In this document: positions 21,298-30,363 of the stretch, piece after piece
How the letters are laid out: each line of letters begins with the position of its first letter
How positions within the stretch are numbered: position 1 is the stretch's first letter
Assembly: GCF_003034985.1 (NCBI RefSeq)
Contig: NZ_PZKG01000026.1
Span: 1 to 47,157 of the forward strand
Reading direction: 5' to 3'
Origin: Cereibacter changlensis JA139
GTDB lineage: Bacteria > Pseudomonadota > Alphaproteobacteria > Rhodobacterales > Rhodobacteraceae
DNA length: 47,157 bases
Position numbers and translations under genes: made by a program
Notes under the pieces: generated by a model
Seen by the model: the letters and a program-made list of their open reading frames with translations, nothing else
What the model was told of the DNA's origin: nothing
The model's database searches: none

Positions 21298-21825
21298 ATG
21301 CAGCGATATGAATACAAGGTGGTTCCCGCGCCGCTCAAGGGCGAGAAGGCGCGCGGGGCCAAGACGCTGGCCGACCGCTTCGCGCTGACCCTGACCCAGC
21401 TGATGAACGAGCTCGGCCGCGACGGCTGGGAATACCAGCGCTCCGACACCCTGCCCTGCGAGGAGCGGGTCGGCTTCACCGGCAAGAGCACCAGCTTCCA
21501 GAACATGCTGGTGTTCCGCCGCGCGCTGGAGGCGGCTGCCACTGCCCCGCGCGTGGCCGAGCCTGTCGCCGCAGCGTCCGCGCACGTCGCGGCGCCGGTC
21601 ATGGCCGCTCCGGCCGCAGCCCCTGTGGCGGCGCCCGCCGCCGATCCGGTGCCTGCCTTCTTCCGTCGTGACGAGGAGCCGACCCCGGCGGCGCTGTCGG
21701 CCACGCTGACCGCCCGTCCGTCCGACGCGGAGCCGCCGCGCACCCCTGCCCCGGCGGTGGAGGCGCCGCTGGGCGCGGCGCCCTCGCTGGGTCCGGCGCG
21801 CGGCAACGGGGTGGCGGCGGAATAG
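21298..21825 (+). CDS. DUF4177 domain protein with Ala/Pro-rich tail
   Basis: Protein of 175 residues. The first about 75 match the DUF4177 pattern (MQRYEYKVVPAPLKG, then ELGRDGWEYQRSDTLPCEER and NMLVFRR), a small fold of unknown function. The remaining about 100 residues are Ala/Pro/Val-rich low complexity with no motif, and probably disordered. AGGGG precedes the ATG. The gene is convergent with the aminotransferase gene, three bases apart. Confidence 0.75.
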   Translation: MQRYEYKVVPAPLKGEKARGAKTLADRFALTLTQLMNELGRDGWEYQRSDTLPCEERVGFTGKSTSFQNMLVFRRALEAAATAPRVAEPVAAASAHVAAPVMAAPAAAPVAAPAADPVPAFFRRDEEPTPAALSATLTARPSDAEPPRTPAPAVEAPLGAAPSLGPARGNGVAAE

Positions 21826-21828
21826 GCC

Positions 21829-22935
21829 TCAGCCCCGCACTTCGGCCAGCGCCTCCGGCAGGGCGGCGGCGAAGGCGGCGAGCTCCGCCGGGCCGCCGCA
21901 GCTGACCCGGATGCAGCGGTCATGCGGGGCGACGAAGGGCATGCGAACGAAGATGTCGCGGGCGATCAGCGCCTGCAGCACGGCGCGGGCGAAGGCCCCA
22001 TCGCCGCCGCAGTCGATGGTCACGAAATTGGTGGCGGAGGCCAGCGGGGTCAGACCGTTGGCGCGGGCGATGCGGCCAAGCTCGGCCCGGGCCTCCTCGA
22101 CGCGGCGCTGCACCTCGGCCAGCCAGGGCTGGTCCTGCAGCGCCGCCATCGCCCCGGCCTGGGCGATGCGGCCGACGCCGAAGTGGTTGCGCACCTTGTC
22201 GAAGCCCGCGACCAGCCCCGGCGCGGCGATGGCGTAGCCGACGCGCAGCCCGGCCATGCCATAGCCCTTGGAAAAGGTCCGCATCCGGATCACCCGCGGG
22301 TCGTCGGCCTCGATCTCGGGCGCGACGCCCTCGGGGGCGAGATCGACATAGGCCTCGTCCAAGATCAGCAGCACGCCCTCGGGCAGCGCCTCGATCATGG
22401 CGCGGATCGTGGCGGCGGGATGGTGCGAGCCCATCGGGTTGTCGGGATTGGCGAGATAGACCAGCCGTGCGCCGGTCTCGCGCACCCTGGCCAGCAGCGC
22501 CTCGGGGTCTTCGTGGTCGCCGCGGTAGGGCGCCTTGTGCAGCACCCCGCCGAAGCCCGCGACATGGAAGTTGAAGGTCGGATAGGCCCCGTCAGAGGTC
22601 ACCACCGCATCGCCGGGGGCGACCAGCATCCGCACGAGGTAGCCAAGGAGGCCGTCGATCCCCTCGCCCACCACGATGTTGCTCGGGGCGCAGCCGTGAT
22701 GCCGGGCGAGCGCGGCGCGCAGCTCGTGGTTCTCCGGGTCGCCATACATCCAGACTTCGGCGGCGGCTTCGGCCATGGCGGCGACAGCCTTCGGCGAGGG
22801 GCCGAACAGGCTCTCGTTCGCGCCGAGACGGGCCTTGAAGCGGCGACCACGGGAGCGTTCCTGCGTCTCCGGCCCGACGAAGGGCACGGTGGCGGGAAGG
22901 CTGGCGACAAGCGGGGTGTAGCGGGGACCAGACAT
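21829..22935 (-). CDS. PLP-dependent aminotransferase, histidinol-phosphate aminotransferase-like
   Basis: Fold-type I aminotransferase of 368 residues from the ATG at 22935. Seen: ARLGANESLFGPSP near the N-terminus, GEGIDGLLGYLVR, NPDNPMGSHH (substrate-binding Asn), LILDEAYVDL (PLP-contacting Asp and Tyr) and the Schiff-base lysine in RTFSKGYGMAGLRVGYA. These are the HisC-family signatures. No other his gene is near, and many Rhodobacterales carry several HisC-like paralogues, so histidinol phosphate as substrate is not established; an aromatic amino acid role is possible. It lies downstream of the acyltransferase on the same strand, beyond a hairpin. Confidence 0.85.
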   Translation of the reverse strand: MSGPRYTPLVASLPATVPFVGPETQERSRGRRFKARLGANESLFGPSPKAVAAMAEAAAEVWMYGDPENHELRAALARHHGCAPSNIVVGEGIDGLLGYLVRMLVAPGDAVVTSDGAYPTFNFHVAGFGGVLHKAPYRGDHEDPEALLARVRETGARLVYLANPDNPMGSHHPAATIRAMIEALPEGVLLILDEAYVDLAPEGVAPEIEADDPRVIRMRTFSKGYGMAGLRVGYAIAAPGLVAGFDKVRNHFGVGRIAQAGAMAALQDQPWLAEVQRRVEEARAELGRIARANGLTPLASATNFVTIDCGGDGAFARAVLQALIARDIFVRMPFVAPHDRCIRVSCGGPAELAAFAAALPEALAEVRG

Positions 22936-22990
22936 GGCCGGAGTTGAACGCGATCCGGCGCGGCTTCGCAAGAGGCCGCGTCAGAACGCC

Positions 22991-23011
22991 GGAGGGGCCC
23001 GGGGCCCCTCC
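22991..23011 (-). terminator. GC hairpin after the acyltransferase gene
   Basis: GGAGGGGCC (22991-22999) and GGCCCCTCC (23003-23011) form a perfect nine-base stem with a three-base loop, beginning four bases past the acyltransferase stop on the minus strand. No T run follows. Confidence 0.55.
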
Positions 23012-23015
23012 CGGT

Positions 23016-23942
23016 TCAGGAGGCCCGTTCGGCCGGGGCGCGCAGCCGCAGGGCGCTGCGCAGGCTGGTCATCTGCACCAGGCTGACGGCGGGGGCATGT
23101 TCGCCGCCGAGAGCCAGCGTGGCGGCGCGCAGCATCTCGATCCCTTCCTCCGACTTCACCGGCAGACGCTCGGGCGGGATCGGCCGGCCCATGGTCAGGC
23201 GGAAGGGCTGGCGATGCTTGTTCAGCACCTCGTGGAACAGGGTGATGTCGCGCAGCGTCGGGTGGATCAGGTCGAAGAGGTAGAACATCGTCGAGTTGCG
23301 GGCGCGGATGTTCACCGGGATCACCGGCAGGTCGAACTTGCGCGCGATCATCGCCGCCGAGGCCATCCAGGGCCGCTCGATCAGCTTGAGCCCTGTGCGC
23401 TTGGCCAGTCGGCCTGCCGGGAAGATGACGCCCAGACGCCCGGCCTCGATGGCGCGGCGGGTGTAATCCATCGTCTCGCGCGTCTTCTGCATGCTGCGCT
23501 TTTCCTGCCGCCATTCCACCGGGGCGATCAGGTCTTCCATCTGCGGCAGGACCCGCAGGATGTCGCGGTTGGCGTAGAAGAACAGGTCGGGCCGCAACGG
23601 GGCGATGGCGCGGTGCAGGATGATGCCGTCGGCGATGCCGGTGGGATGGTTGCAGACCACCAGCGCCGGGCCGTTGCGCGGCAGGTTCTCCAGCCCCGAG
23701 ACCTCGACATCGCGGGCGATCATGTCGCCGACATGGCGCATGATCTCGGGCGAGGTCTTGTCCTCCAGCCGCTCGGCGATGGCGACGGTGCGCGGATAGC
23801 TGAGCAGCCGGGTCAGCAGCTGGCGTGCGGCCTCGTGATGCGGCTGGCCGGAAAACAGCCATGGCGCACGTTCGGCGATGAGAGGGTCGATTCGGGACTG
23901 CATCATGAACTGCACCATGGAGTGACGTCTTGGGTATGACAT
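23016..23942 (-). CDS. PlsC-family lysophospholipid acyltransferase
   Basis: Glycerophospholipid acyltransferase family member of up to 308 residues. Seen: the catalytic block VVCNHPTGIADG (His99 and Asp105, spaced HX5D rather than the common HX4D), the phosphate-binding block GVIFPAGRLAKRTG in place of FPEGTRS, and LPVIPVNIRARNS as block IV. No long membrane helix is obvious. The exact acceptor (lysophosphatidate, lyso-ornithine lipid or other) cannot be decided. The start is uncertain: ATG at 23942, 23918 or 23906 all lack a good ribosome binding site. Confidence 0.8.
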   Translation of the reverse strand: MSYPRRHSMVQFMMQSRIDPLIAERAPWLFSGQPHHEAARQLLTRLLSYPRTVAIAERLEDKTSPEIMRHVGDMIARDVEVSGLENLPRNGPALVVCNHPTGIADGIILHRAIAPLRPDLFFYANRDILRVLPQMEDLIAPVEWRQEKRSMQKTRETMDYTRRAIEAGRLGVIFPAGRLAKRTGLKLIERPWMASAAMIARKFDLPVIPVNIRARNSTMFYLFDLIHPTLRDITLFHEVLNKHRQPFRLTMGRPIPPERLPVKSEEGIEMLRAATLALGGEHAPAVSLVQMTSLRSALRLRAPAERAS

Positions 23943-24066
23943 GCAGGCCCGGTCGAGACGCTGGCAAGCCCGGGGGCCGCTTTGCCCGCCCGGTCGGCAG
24001 TCATCCGCCAGTTTGAACGTCCGTGCAAGGGTTTGGTTCCTCTCGGCTTCGTGATCGAAGCTTGCA

Positions 24067-26619
24067 TCAGCGGCGCATCCGCTCGGCCATCTCGGCCAGA
24101 TCGCGGCTGAGGCCGGGGGCGGCGAGCACGCGGTCGAGCTCGGCCTGGATCAGCGCCTGCCGGTCGGCGTCGTAGCGCGCCCAGGTCTCGAAGGCGGTGG
24201 ACATCCGCGCCGCGGTCTGCGGGTTCAGGGGATCGAGCCTGATCAGCCAGTCGGCCAGCAGCCGGTAGCTGTCGCCCGAGGCATGGTGGAAGCCCGCGTG
24301 ATTGCCGGAGAGCGCGCCGATCACCGAGCGGAAGCGGTTGGGGTTCTTCCAGTCGAAGGCCGGGTGGTCGGTGAGCCGGCGCGTGGTCTCGGCCGTGGCC
24401 TCGGGCGCGGCGTAGAGGATCTGCAACGAGAACCACTTGTCCATCACCAGCCGATCCTTGCCCCAGCGGCTCTCGAACGTGTCGAGTTCCGACTGGCCGC
24501 GGCCGATGTCGAGCAGGCAGGCCAGCGCCCCGACCTCCTCGGTCATGTTGTTGGCGCTGCGGAAGGCCTCGGCGGCGCGCAGGCCGCCGTCGGTGCGGGT
24601 GACCAGCGCGAGGGCGGCGAGCCGCAGGGCGCGACGACCGGCGGCGCGGGCCTCGGGGGTGAAGGGGCCGGGCTCGGCGAGGCTGTCGATCAGCCCGGCA
24701 AGCTCGGGCTGCAGGCGGCGGGCCAGCGCGTCGGCCATCTGCCGCCGGGCCGCGTGGATGCGGGCCGGGTCGGGGGTGATGCCCGAGGCATGCAGGGTCT
24801 GGGCCATATCATCCTCGCCCGGCAGCCGCAGCGCCAGCGCGCGGAAGGCGGGATCGAGGCTGTCATCGGTCGCCACCCGGGCCAGCGCATCGAGCCAGTC
24901 CGGCCCCGGGCTGGCGTTGTCGGTGACCATGCGGGCCAGCAGATCCTTGGCGAGCGCCCTGCCCGCCTCCCATTTGTTGAACGGGTCGGTGTCATGCGCC
25001 AGCAGGAAAGCGCGTTCCTCGGGCGAGGTCGCGCGCTCGAGGATCACCGGGGCCGAGAAGCCGCGCAGGATCGAGGGGATGGGGCGCGTCGCGAGCTTGT
25101 CGAAGCGGAAGCTCTGCTTTGCCTCGGTCATCTCCAGCACGGTGGTCGGCAGCACCTCGTCGCCATTGCCGTTCAAGAGGCCCAGGGCCACCGGGATCAC
25201 CTTGGGATGTTTCAGCGGCTGGCCGGGGGTGGGCGGGGTCACCTGCTCCAGATGCAGGGTCCAGACACCGTCGGCCCAGTCCTCGGTCGCCTTGAGCCGC
25301 GGGGTGCCGGCCTCGGAATACCAGCGCTTGAACTGCGCGAGGTCGCGGCCGGTGGCGTCCTCGAAGACCTTCAGCCAGTCCTCGATGGTCGCCGCCTCGC
25401 CGTCGTGGCGCTGGAAGTAGAGATCGAGCGCCCTGGCATAGCCGTCGTCGCCGACGAGGCGTTTCAGCATGCCGATGACCTCGGCCCCCTTCTCGTAGAC
25501 GGTGGCGGTGTAGAAGTTGTTGATCTCGACATATTCCTCGGGCCGCACCGGATGCGCCAAGGGGCCGCCGTCCTCGCGGAACTGGCGGGCGCGCAGCGTC
25601 AGCACATCCTCGATCCGCTTCACGGCATGGGAGCGCATGTCGCCGGAGAACTGCTGATCGCGGAACACGGTCAGCCCTTCCTTCAGGCAGAGCTGGAACC
25701 AGTCGCGGCAGGTGATGCGGTTGCCGGTCCAGTTGTGGAAATACTCATGCGCGATGATCGCCTCGATCCGGGCGAAATCGTCGTCGGTCGCGGTTTCCGG
25801 CAGCGCGAGGACATATTTGGAGTTGAAGATGTTCAGCCCCTTGTTCTCCATCGCGCCCATGTTGAAATCATCGACCGCGACGATGTTGAACACGTCGAGA
25901 TCGTATTCCCGGCCATAGGTCTGTTCGTCCCAGCGCATTGAGCGGATCAGGCTGTCCATCGCATAGGCGCAGCGGCCCTCGTCGCCGGGGCGGACCCAGA
26001 TGTTCAGCGCGACCGGGCGGCCCGACATGGTGGTGAAGCTGGCGGAATGGGCGATGAGATCGCCCGCCACGAGGGCGAAGAGATAGGCGGGCTTCGGCCA
26101 TGGGTCGGTCCATTCCGCCCAGCCGGGGCCGGTGGCGGTCTCGTTGCCGTTGGAGAGAAGCACCGGCATGTCGCTTTCGATGCGGACGCGGAAGGGCGCC
26201 ATCACGTCGGGGCGGTCGGGGTAGAAGGTGATCTTGCGGAAGCCCTCGGCCTCGCATTGGGTGCAATACATGCCGTTCGACATGTAGAGCCCCTCGAGCG
26301 CGGTATTTGTCGCGGGCGAGATCTCCACCTCGGCGGTGAAGGTGAAGGGGCCTTCCGGCAGGTCTGCCCAAGGCAGGGTCAGCCCGGTTGCGTCCGGTTC
26401 GGCGGTGACGGGTACGGCGTCGATGGCGGCGGCGATCAGGGTGAGGTTCTCGCCATCCAGCCGCAGGTCGTGGCTGCCCGGCCGCGCCTTGTTCGGCGTG
26501 AAGCGGATCGTCGACAGCACCCGCGTCGCCTCCGGCGCGAGACGGAAGGTGAGGGCCACGCTCTCGATCAGGTGGCTCGGGGCGAGGTAGTCGGCAAGGC
26601 GGATGGCGGTATCGGTCAT
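24067..26619 (-). CDS. pepN: Aminopeptidase N
   Basis: M1-family zinc aminopeptidase of 850 residues, close to the E. coli PepN length, removing N-terminal residues from peptides in the cytoplasm. Seen: substrate-anchoring GAMEN at 255-259, the zinc motif HEYFHNW (His291, Glu292, His295) with the third ligand Glu314 in LKEGLTVFRDQ, and the downstream Tyr-containing YEKGAEVIGML. The CTQCEAEGFRKITFYPDRPDV signature belongs to the PepN subfamily. AAGGAG precedes the ATG. It is divergent from the photolyase-like gene. Confidence 0.96.
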   Translation of the reverse strand: MTDTAIRLADYLAPSHLIESVALTFRLAPEATRVLSTIRFTPNKARPGSHDLRLDGENLTLIAAAIDAVPVTAEPDATGLTLPWADLPEGPFTFTAEVEISPATNTALEGLYMSNGMYCTQCEAEGFRKITFYPDRPDVMAPFRVRIESDMPVLLSNGNETATGPGWAEWTDPWPKPAYLFALVAGDLIAHSASFTTMSGRPVALNIWVRPGDEGRCAYAMDSLIRSMRWDEQTYGREYDLDVFNIVAVDDFNMGAMENKGLNIFNSKYVLALPETATDDDFARIEAIIAHEYFHNWTGNRITCRDWFQLCLKEGLTVFRDQQFSGDMRSHAVKRIEDVLTLRARQFREDGGPLAHPVRPEEYVEINNFYTATVYEKGAEVIGMLKRLVGDDGYARALDLYFQRHDGEAATIEDWLKVFEDATGRDLAQFKRWYSEAGTPRLKATEDWADGVWTLHLEQVTPPTPGQPLKHPKVIPVALGLLNGNGDEVLPTTVLEMTEAKQSFRFDKLATRPIPSILRGFSAPVILERATSPEERAFLLAHDTDPFNKWEAGRALAKDLLARMVTDNASPGPDWLDALARVATDDSLDPAFRALALRLPGEDDMAQTLHASGITPDPARIHAARRQMADALARRLQPELAGLIDSLAEPGPFTPEARAAGRRALRLAALALVTRTDGGLRAAEAFRSANNMTEEVGALACLLDIGRGQSELDTFESRWGKDRLVMDKWFSLQILYAAPEATAETTRRLTDHPAFDWKNPNRFRSVIGALSGNHAGFHHASGDSYRLLADWLIRLDPLNPQTAARMSTAFETWARYDADRQALIQAELDRVLAAPGLSRDLAEMAERMRR

Positions 26620-26709
26620 GGGATGCTCCTTGCCGCGCAGGTTATCCTGCGGCGGGGCGGGCGCAAGCGGGGGCTTTACCTTTTCGCCGGATCGGTTAGG
26701 TCATGTTCC

Positions 26710-28002
26710 ATGAATGTTCTCATCTGGTTCAGACGCGATCTGCGGGTGACGGATCACCCGGCGCTGGCGGCGGCGGCAGGAGCCCCGGTGCTGCCGCTGT
26801 TCATCGTCGATCCGGCGCAATGGGCGCTTCCCGAACGCTCGGCGCGGCAATGGGACTTCGTGGCGGAAACCCTGACCGAGCTGCGCGAGGATCTGCGCCG
26901 GCTGGGGGCACCCTTGGCCGTCCGGATCGGCGATCCGGTGACGGTGCTGGCCAAGCTCTGCCGCCTGCACAAGGTCGGGCGAATCCTCGCCCTCGCCCCG
27001 CGCTCGGCGGCGGAGCGGGCGGAGGATCGCCGGGTGGCCGACTGGGCGCGCGAGGCGGGCATCGCCTGGGAGGTGGTGGCCGAAGGCGAGGCCGAGACCG
27101 TGGCGCTGCAGGCGGTGTCCGGAGTGGAACCGGGGCCGATCCCCTCGGCCCGGGTGCTGCGGCTGGCGGAGGACCGCTGCGCGCATCGGCAGGCCGGGGG
27201 CCGGGGCCGCGGGCTGTTGCTGCTGGAGAGCTTCCTCGGCAGCCGCGGCGAGGGCTACCGCGATTGCGACGGGCCGGCGAGCGGCGAGCGCGGCTGTTCG
27301 CGGCTGTCGCCGCATCTGGCCTGGGGGGCGCTGTCGCGGCGCGAGGTGCTGGCGGCTGTGGCGGCGCGACAGGCGGAACGGCCGGGCGGCGGCTGGGGCC
27401 GCAGTCTGGCGGCGTTTCAGGCGGCGCTGACCCGGCGGGCGGTGGAGGTGGCGCCGGATGAGGACGGCGACCCGGCGCTGCTCGCGGCCTTCGCCGCGGG
27501 CGAGACCGGGCTGCCCTTCGTCGATGCCGGGATGCGCTATCTGGCGGCGACCGGCTGGCAGACGGCGCGGATGCGCGGGCTGCTGGCGGCGGTGGCGGTG
27601 CAGCATCTGGGCCTGCCCGAGGCGGCGGCGGGGCGGGTGCTGGCGCGGCTCTCCACAGATTATGACCCGGCGATCCACTGGGCGCAGATGCGGCGGGTGG
27701 CCGAGGGGCGGATCGCCAACCCGCTGGCGCTGGCCGAGGAGCTTGACCCGGCGGGCAGCTTCACCCGGCGCTGGCTGCCGGAACTGGCGCCGGTGCCCGA
27801 TGCGCGGCTGCAGGCGCCGTGGAAATGGGTGGGGGCCGGGCGGCTGCTCGGGCGGCGCTATCCGGAGCCGGTGGTGGACCCGGCCTCGGCGGCGCGGGCG
27901 GCGCGCGACCGGCTGCGCTGGCGGATGGCGGAGGAGGTGCTGGAGGGACTGGACCCGCCGCGGCGGCCGGGTCCGGCGGCGCAGCTGCGGCTGGATCTGT
28001 AG
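26710..28002 (+). CDS. Divergent cryptochrome/photolyase-family protein
   Basis: Protein of 430 residues. The N-terminal Rossmann domain starts LIWFRRDLRVTDHPAL as in photolyases. The C-terminal FAD-type region keeps CSRLSPHLAWGALSRREV, TGLPFVDAGMRYLAATGW and RRWLPELAPVP...APWKW. Several hallmark positions are altered: the WREF segment is replaced by AAFQAALTRRAVE, the GWxHNR asparagine is Ala286, and the NNGGWQWxAGTG motif is replaced by DYDPAIHWAQ. It may therefore be a light sensor or a degenerate repair enzyme rather than a standard CPD photolyase. A possible TAGGTC -10 at 26697 sits so close to the ATG that the mRNA may be leaderless. Confidence 0.82.
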   Translation: MNVLIWFRRDLRVTDHPALAAAAGAPVLPLFIVDPAQWALPERSARQWDFVAETLTELREDLRRLGAPLAVRIGDPVTVLAKLCRLHKVGRILALAPRSAAERAEDRRVADWAREAGIAWEVVAEGEAETVALQAVSGVEPGPIPSARVLRLAEDRCAHRQAGGRGRGLLLLESFLGSRGEGYRDCDGPASGERGCSRLSPHLAWGALSRREVLAAVAARQAERPGGGWGRSLAAFQAALTRRAVEVAPDEDGDPALLAAFAAGETGLPFVDAGMRYLAATGWQTARMRGLLAAVAVQHLGLPEAAAGRVLARLSTDYDPAIHWAQMRRVAEGRIANPLALAEELDPAGSFTRRWLPELAPVPDARLQAPWKWVGAGRLLGRRYPEPVVDPASAARAARDRLRWRMAEEVLEGLDPPRRPGPAAQLRLDL

Positions 28003-28021
28003 CGCTTCGGGGCGGCGAAGA

Positions 28022-28042
28022 GAGGGGGCTTTCCGCCCCCTC
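28022..28042 (+). terminator. GC hairpin after the photolyase-like gene
   Basis: GAGGGGGC (28022-28029) and GCCCCCTC (28035-28042) pair perfectly around TTTCC, 19 bases after the stop. It has no T run. Confidence 0.55.
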
Positions 28043-28054
28043 GCGCTGCGCGCT

Positions 28055-28093
28055 CACCCCCGAGGATATTTTTCGACAGAAAATGCGGGGGTG
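28055..28093. repeat. Large extragenic hairpin upstream of glcB
   Basis: The outer stem CACCCCC/GGGGGTG (28055-28061 and 28087-28093) encloses an inner stem, ATTTTTC/GAAAAT with one bulged T, around loop GACA. The inner TTC-GACA-GAA core resembles the TTC-GCA-GAA cores of the hairpin array downstream of glcG at 30804-30907, so the glcB-glcG unit has related structures on both sides. Confidence 0.6.
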
Positions 28094-28113
28094 GCGGCGC
28101 TGAAGCGGAATAT

Positions 28114-28132
28114 TGGTAAAAACATTTGACCA
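28114..28132. promoter_or_regulatory. TGGT-N11-ACCA dyad upstream of glcB
   Basis: TGGT (28114-28117) and ACCA (28129-28132) with AAA and TTT also in dyad positions. It ends three bases before the -35 of the candidate glcB promoter, a position that fits an activator. TGGT/ACCA arms are used by FadR-subfamily GntR regulators, but the 11-base spacer is longer than theirs, so the protein is not identified. Confidence 0.4.
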
Positions 28133-28135
28133 GAC

Positions 28136-28164
28136 TTGCCGCGGCGGCAAATCCTGCCTAGCTT
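28136..28164 (+). promoter_or_regulatory. Candidate glcB promoter
   Basis: TTGCCG (28136-28141), 17-base spacer, TAGCTT (28159-28164), 33 bases before the GTG start. The -35 is part of a small dyad TTGCCG-CGG-CGGCAA (28136-28150). Confidence 0.55.
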
Positions 28165-28197
28165 GCACCCCATCGCATACAGCCGAAGGAGAGCGCC

Positions 28198-30363
28198 GTG
28201 ACCGACCGGATCGAGAAGCATGGCTTGCAGGTCGACGCCCGTCTGGCCGAGTTCATCGCCCGCGAGGCCCTGCCGGGGCTGGAGGTCGGCGAGGACGCAT
28301 TCTGGAGCGGCTTCGCCGCCGCCGTCCGCGACCTCGGGCCGCGGAACCGGGCGCTGCTGGAGCGCCGCGCCGAGCTTCAGGCGCAGATCGACAGCTTCCA
28401 CATCCAGCGGCGCGGCAAGCCTTCGGATCCGGCGGAATACCGGGAGTTCCTGCGCGGGATCGGCTACCTGCTGCCCGAGGGCGAGGATTTCGCCATCGCC
28501 ACCGCCGGGGTGGACCCGGAGATCGCCGATGTGCCGGGGCCGCAGCTGGTGGTGCCGGTGATGAACGCGCGCTACGCGCTGAACGCCGCCAACGCGCGCT
28601 GGGGGTCACTCTACGATGCGCTCTACGGCACCGACGCGCTGGGCGATCTGCCGCCGAAGGGCGGGTTCGACGCCGAACGCGGCGCGAAGGTGGTCGACTG
28701 GGGCCGGGCTTTCCTCGACGACGTCGCCCCCCTGGCCGAGGGCAGCCATGCCGACGGCGCGGCCTACAGCGTGGAGGACGGCGCGCTGCGCCCTGCCCTG
28801 ATGAACCCGGCGCAATTCGTCGGCTATGCCGGCCAGCCCGAGGCGCCGAGCGCCATCGTGCTGCGCAACAACCGGCTGCACCTGGTGATCGAGATCGACG
28901 CCGCCCACCCGATCGGCCGCACCGACCCGGCGCATGTCGCGGACATCCGGCTGGAATCGGCGCTGTCGGCGATCATGGATTGCGAGGATTCGGTCGCGGC
29001 GGTCGATGGCGAGGACAAGGTGCTGGCCTATGGCAACTGGCTCGGGCTGATGACCGGCGAGCTGCGCGAGGCGGTCAGCAAGAACGGCCGGATGATCCTG
29101 CGCGAGCTGGCCCCCGACCCGGAATACACCACGCCCGGCGGCGGCAAGATGGTGCTGAAGGGCCGCGCGCTGATGCTGGTGCGCAATGTCGGCCATCTGA
29201 TGACCACGCCGGCGGTGCTGGATGCCGAGGGCGGGGAGATCTTCGAGGGGATGCTCGACGCCTTCGTCACCGTGCTCTGCGCCATGCATGACCTTAAGAA
29301 GACGGGCGGGCTGCGCAACTCGGTCGCAGGCTCGGTCTATGTGGTGAAGCCGAAGATGCACGGGCCGGAAGAGGTCGCCTTCGCCGACGCGCTGTTCGAC
29401 CGGGTCGAGAGCGTGCTGGGGCTGCCGGCCCATACGGTGAAGCTCGGCATCATGGACGAGGAGCGCCGCACCAGCGTGAACCTGAAGGAGTGCATCCGGG
29501 CGGCGCAGCACCGGGTGGCCTTCATCAACACCGGCTTCCTCGACCGCACCGGGGACGAGATCTTCACCGGGATGGAAGCCGGGCCGATGGTCCGGAAGGG
29601 CGACATGAAGTCCGCAGCCTGGATCAAGGCCTATGAGGACCGCAATGTCGACATCGGGCTGGCCTGCGGCCTGCGCGGCCGGGCGCAGATCGGCAAGGGC
29701 ATGTGGGCGGCGCCGGACCGGATGGCCGAGATGCTGGCGGTGAAGGTGGCGCATCCGACGGCGGGAGCGAATTGCGCCTGGGTGCCCTCGCCCACCGCAG
29801 CGACGCTGCATGCCACGCATTACCACAAGGTCGACGTGCTGGAGCGGCAGCAGCAGATCGCCGAGGGCGGTCCGCGCGGCCGGCTGGAGGACCTGCTGAC
29901 CCTGCCGCTGGCCGAGGGGGTGAACTGGAGCGAGGCGGAGATCCGCGAGGAGATCGAGAACAACGCTCAGGGCATCCTCGGCTATGTGGTGCGCTGGGTC
30001 GACCAAGGGGTCGGCTGCTCCAAGGTGCCGGACATCCATGACGTGGCGCTGATGGAGGACCGCGCGACCTGCCGGATCTCGAGCCAGGCGCTGGCCAACT
30101 GGCTGCACCACGGGGTGGTATCGGAGGAGCAGGTGCAGGCGGCGCTGCGCAAGATGGCCGAGGTGGTGGACCGGCAGAACGCGGAGGACCCGGCCTATCG
30201 GCCGATGGCGCCCGCCTATGACGGGCCCGCCTTCCAGGCGGCATGTGATCTGGTGTTCAAGGGGCGGCTGCAGCCCTCGGGCTATACCGAGCCGGTCCTG
30301 CATGCGCGCAGGCTTCAGGTGAAGGCGTCGCTGACGCCGCAGGTGACGGGAGGACGGGCATGA
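28198..30363 (+). CDS. glcB: Malate synthase G
   Basis: Condenses glyoxylate with acetyl-CoA to give malate. The 721 residues match the single-chain G isoform. Seen: the N-terminal [13 protein letters not shown], the central [32 protein letters not shown] and [25 protein letters not shown], which carry the magnesium and catalytic residues. GTG 28198 has GGAG upstream. Its stop overlaps the glcG start by four bases, as part of a glycolate/glyoxylate use operon; the glcDEF oxidase genes are not here. Confidence 0.97.
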   Translation: MTDRIEKHGLQVDARLAEFIAREALPGLEVGEDAFWSGFAAAVRDLGPRNRALLERRAELQAQIDSFHIQRRGKPSDPAEYREFLRGIGYLLPEGEDFAIATAGVDPEIADVPGPQLVVPVMNARYALNAANARWGSLYDALYGTDALGDLPPKGGFDAERGAKVVDWGRAFLDDVAPLAEGSHADGAAYSVEDGALRPALMNPAQFVGYAGQPEAPSAIVLRNNRLHLVIEIDAAHPIGRTDPAHVADIRLESALSAIMDCEDSVAAVDGEDKVLAYGNWLGLMTGELREAVSKNGRMILRELAPDPEYTTPGGGKMVLKGRALMLVRNVGHLMTTPAVLDAEGGEIFEGMLDAFVTVLCAMHDLKKTGGLRNSVAGSVYVVKPKMHGPEEVAFADALFDRVESVLGLPAHTVKLGIMDEERRTSVNLKECIRAAQHRVAFINTGFLDRTGDEIFTGMEAGPMVRKGDMKSAAWIKAYEDRNVDIGLACGLRGRAQIGKGMWAAPDRMAEMLAVKVAHPTAGANCAWVPSPTAATLHATHYHKVDVLERQQQIAEGGPRGRLEDLLTLPLAEGVNWSEAEIREEIENNAQGILGYVVRWVDQGVGCSKVPDIHDVALMEDRATCRISSQALANWLHHGVVSEEQVQAALRKMAEVVDRQNAEDPAYRPMAPAYDGPAFQAACDLVFKGRLQPSGYTEPVLHARRLQVKASLTPQVTGGRA

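Noticed and set aside
24283-25941. Long plus-strand open frame opposite pepN
   Set aside because: Antisense shadow of a well-supported gene; composition dominated by Gly, Arg, Val and His with no motif or ribosome binding site.
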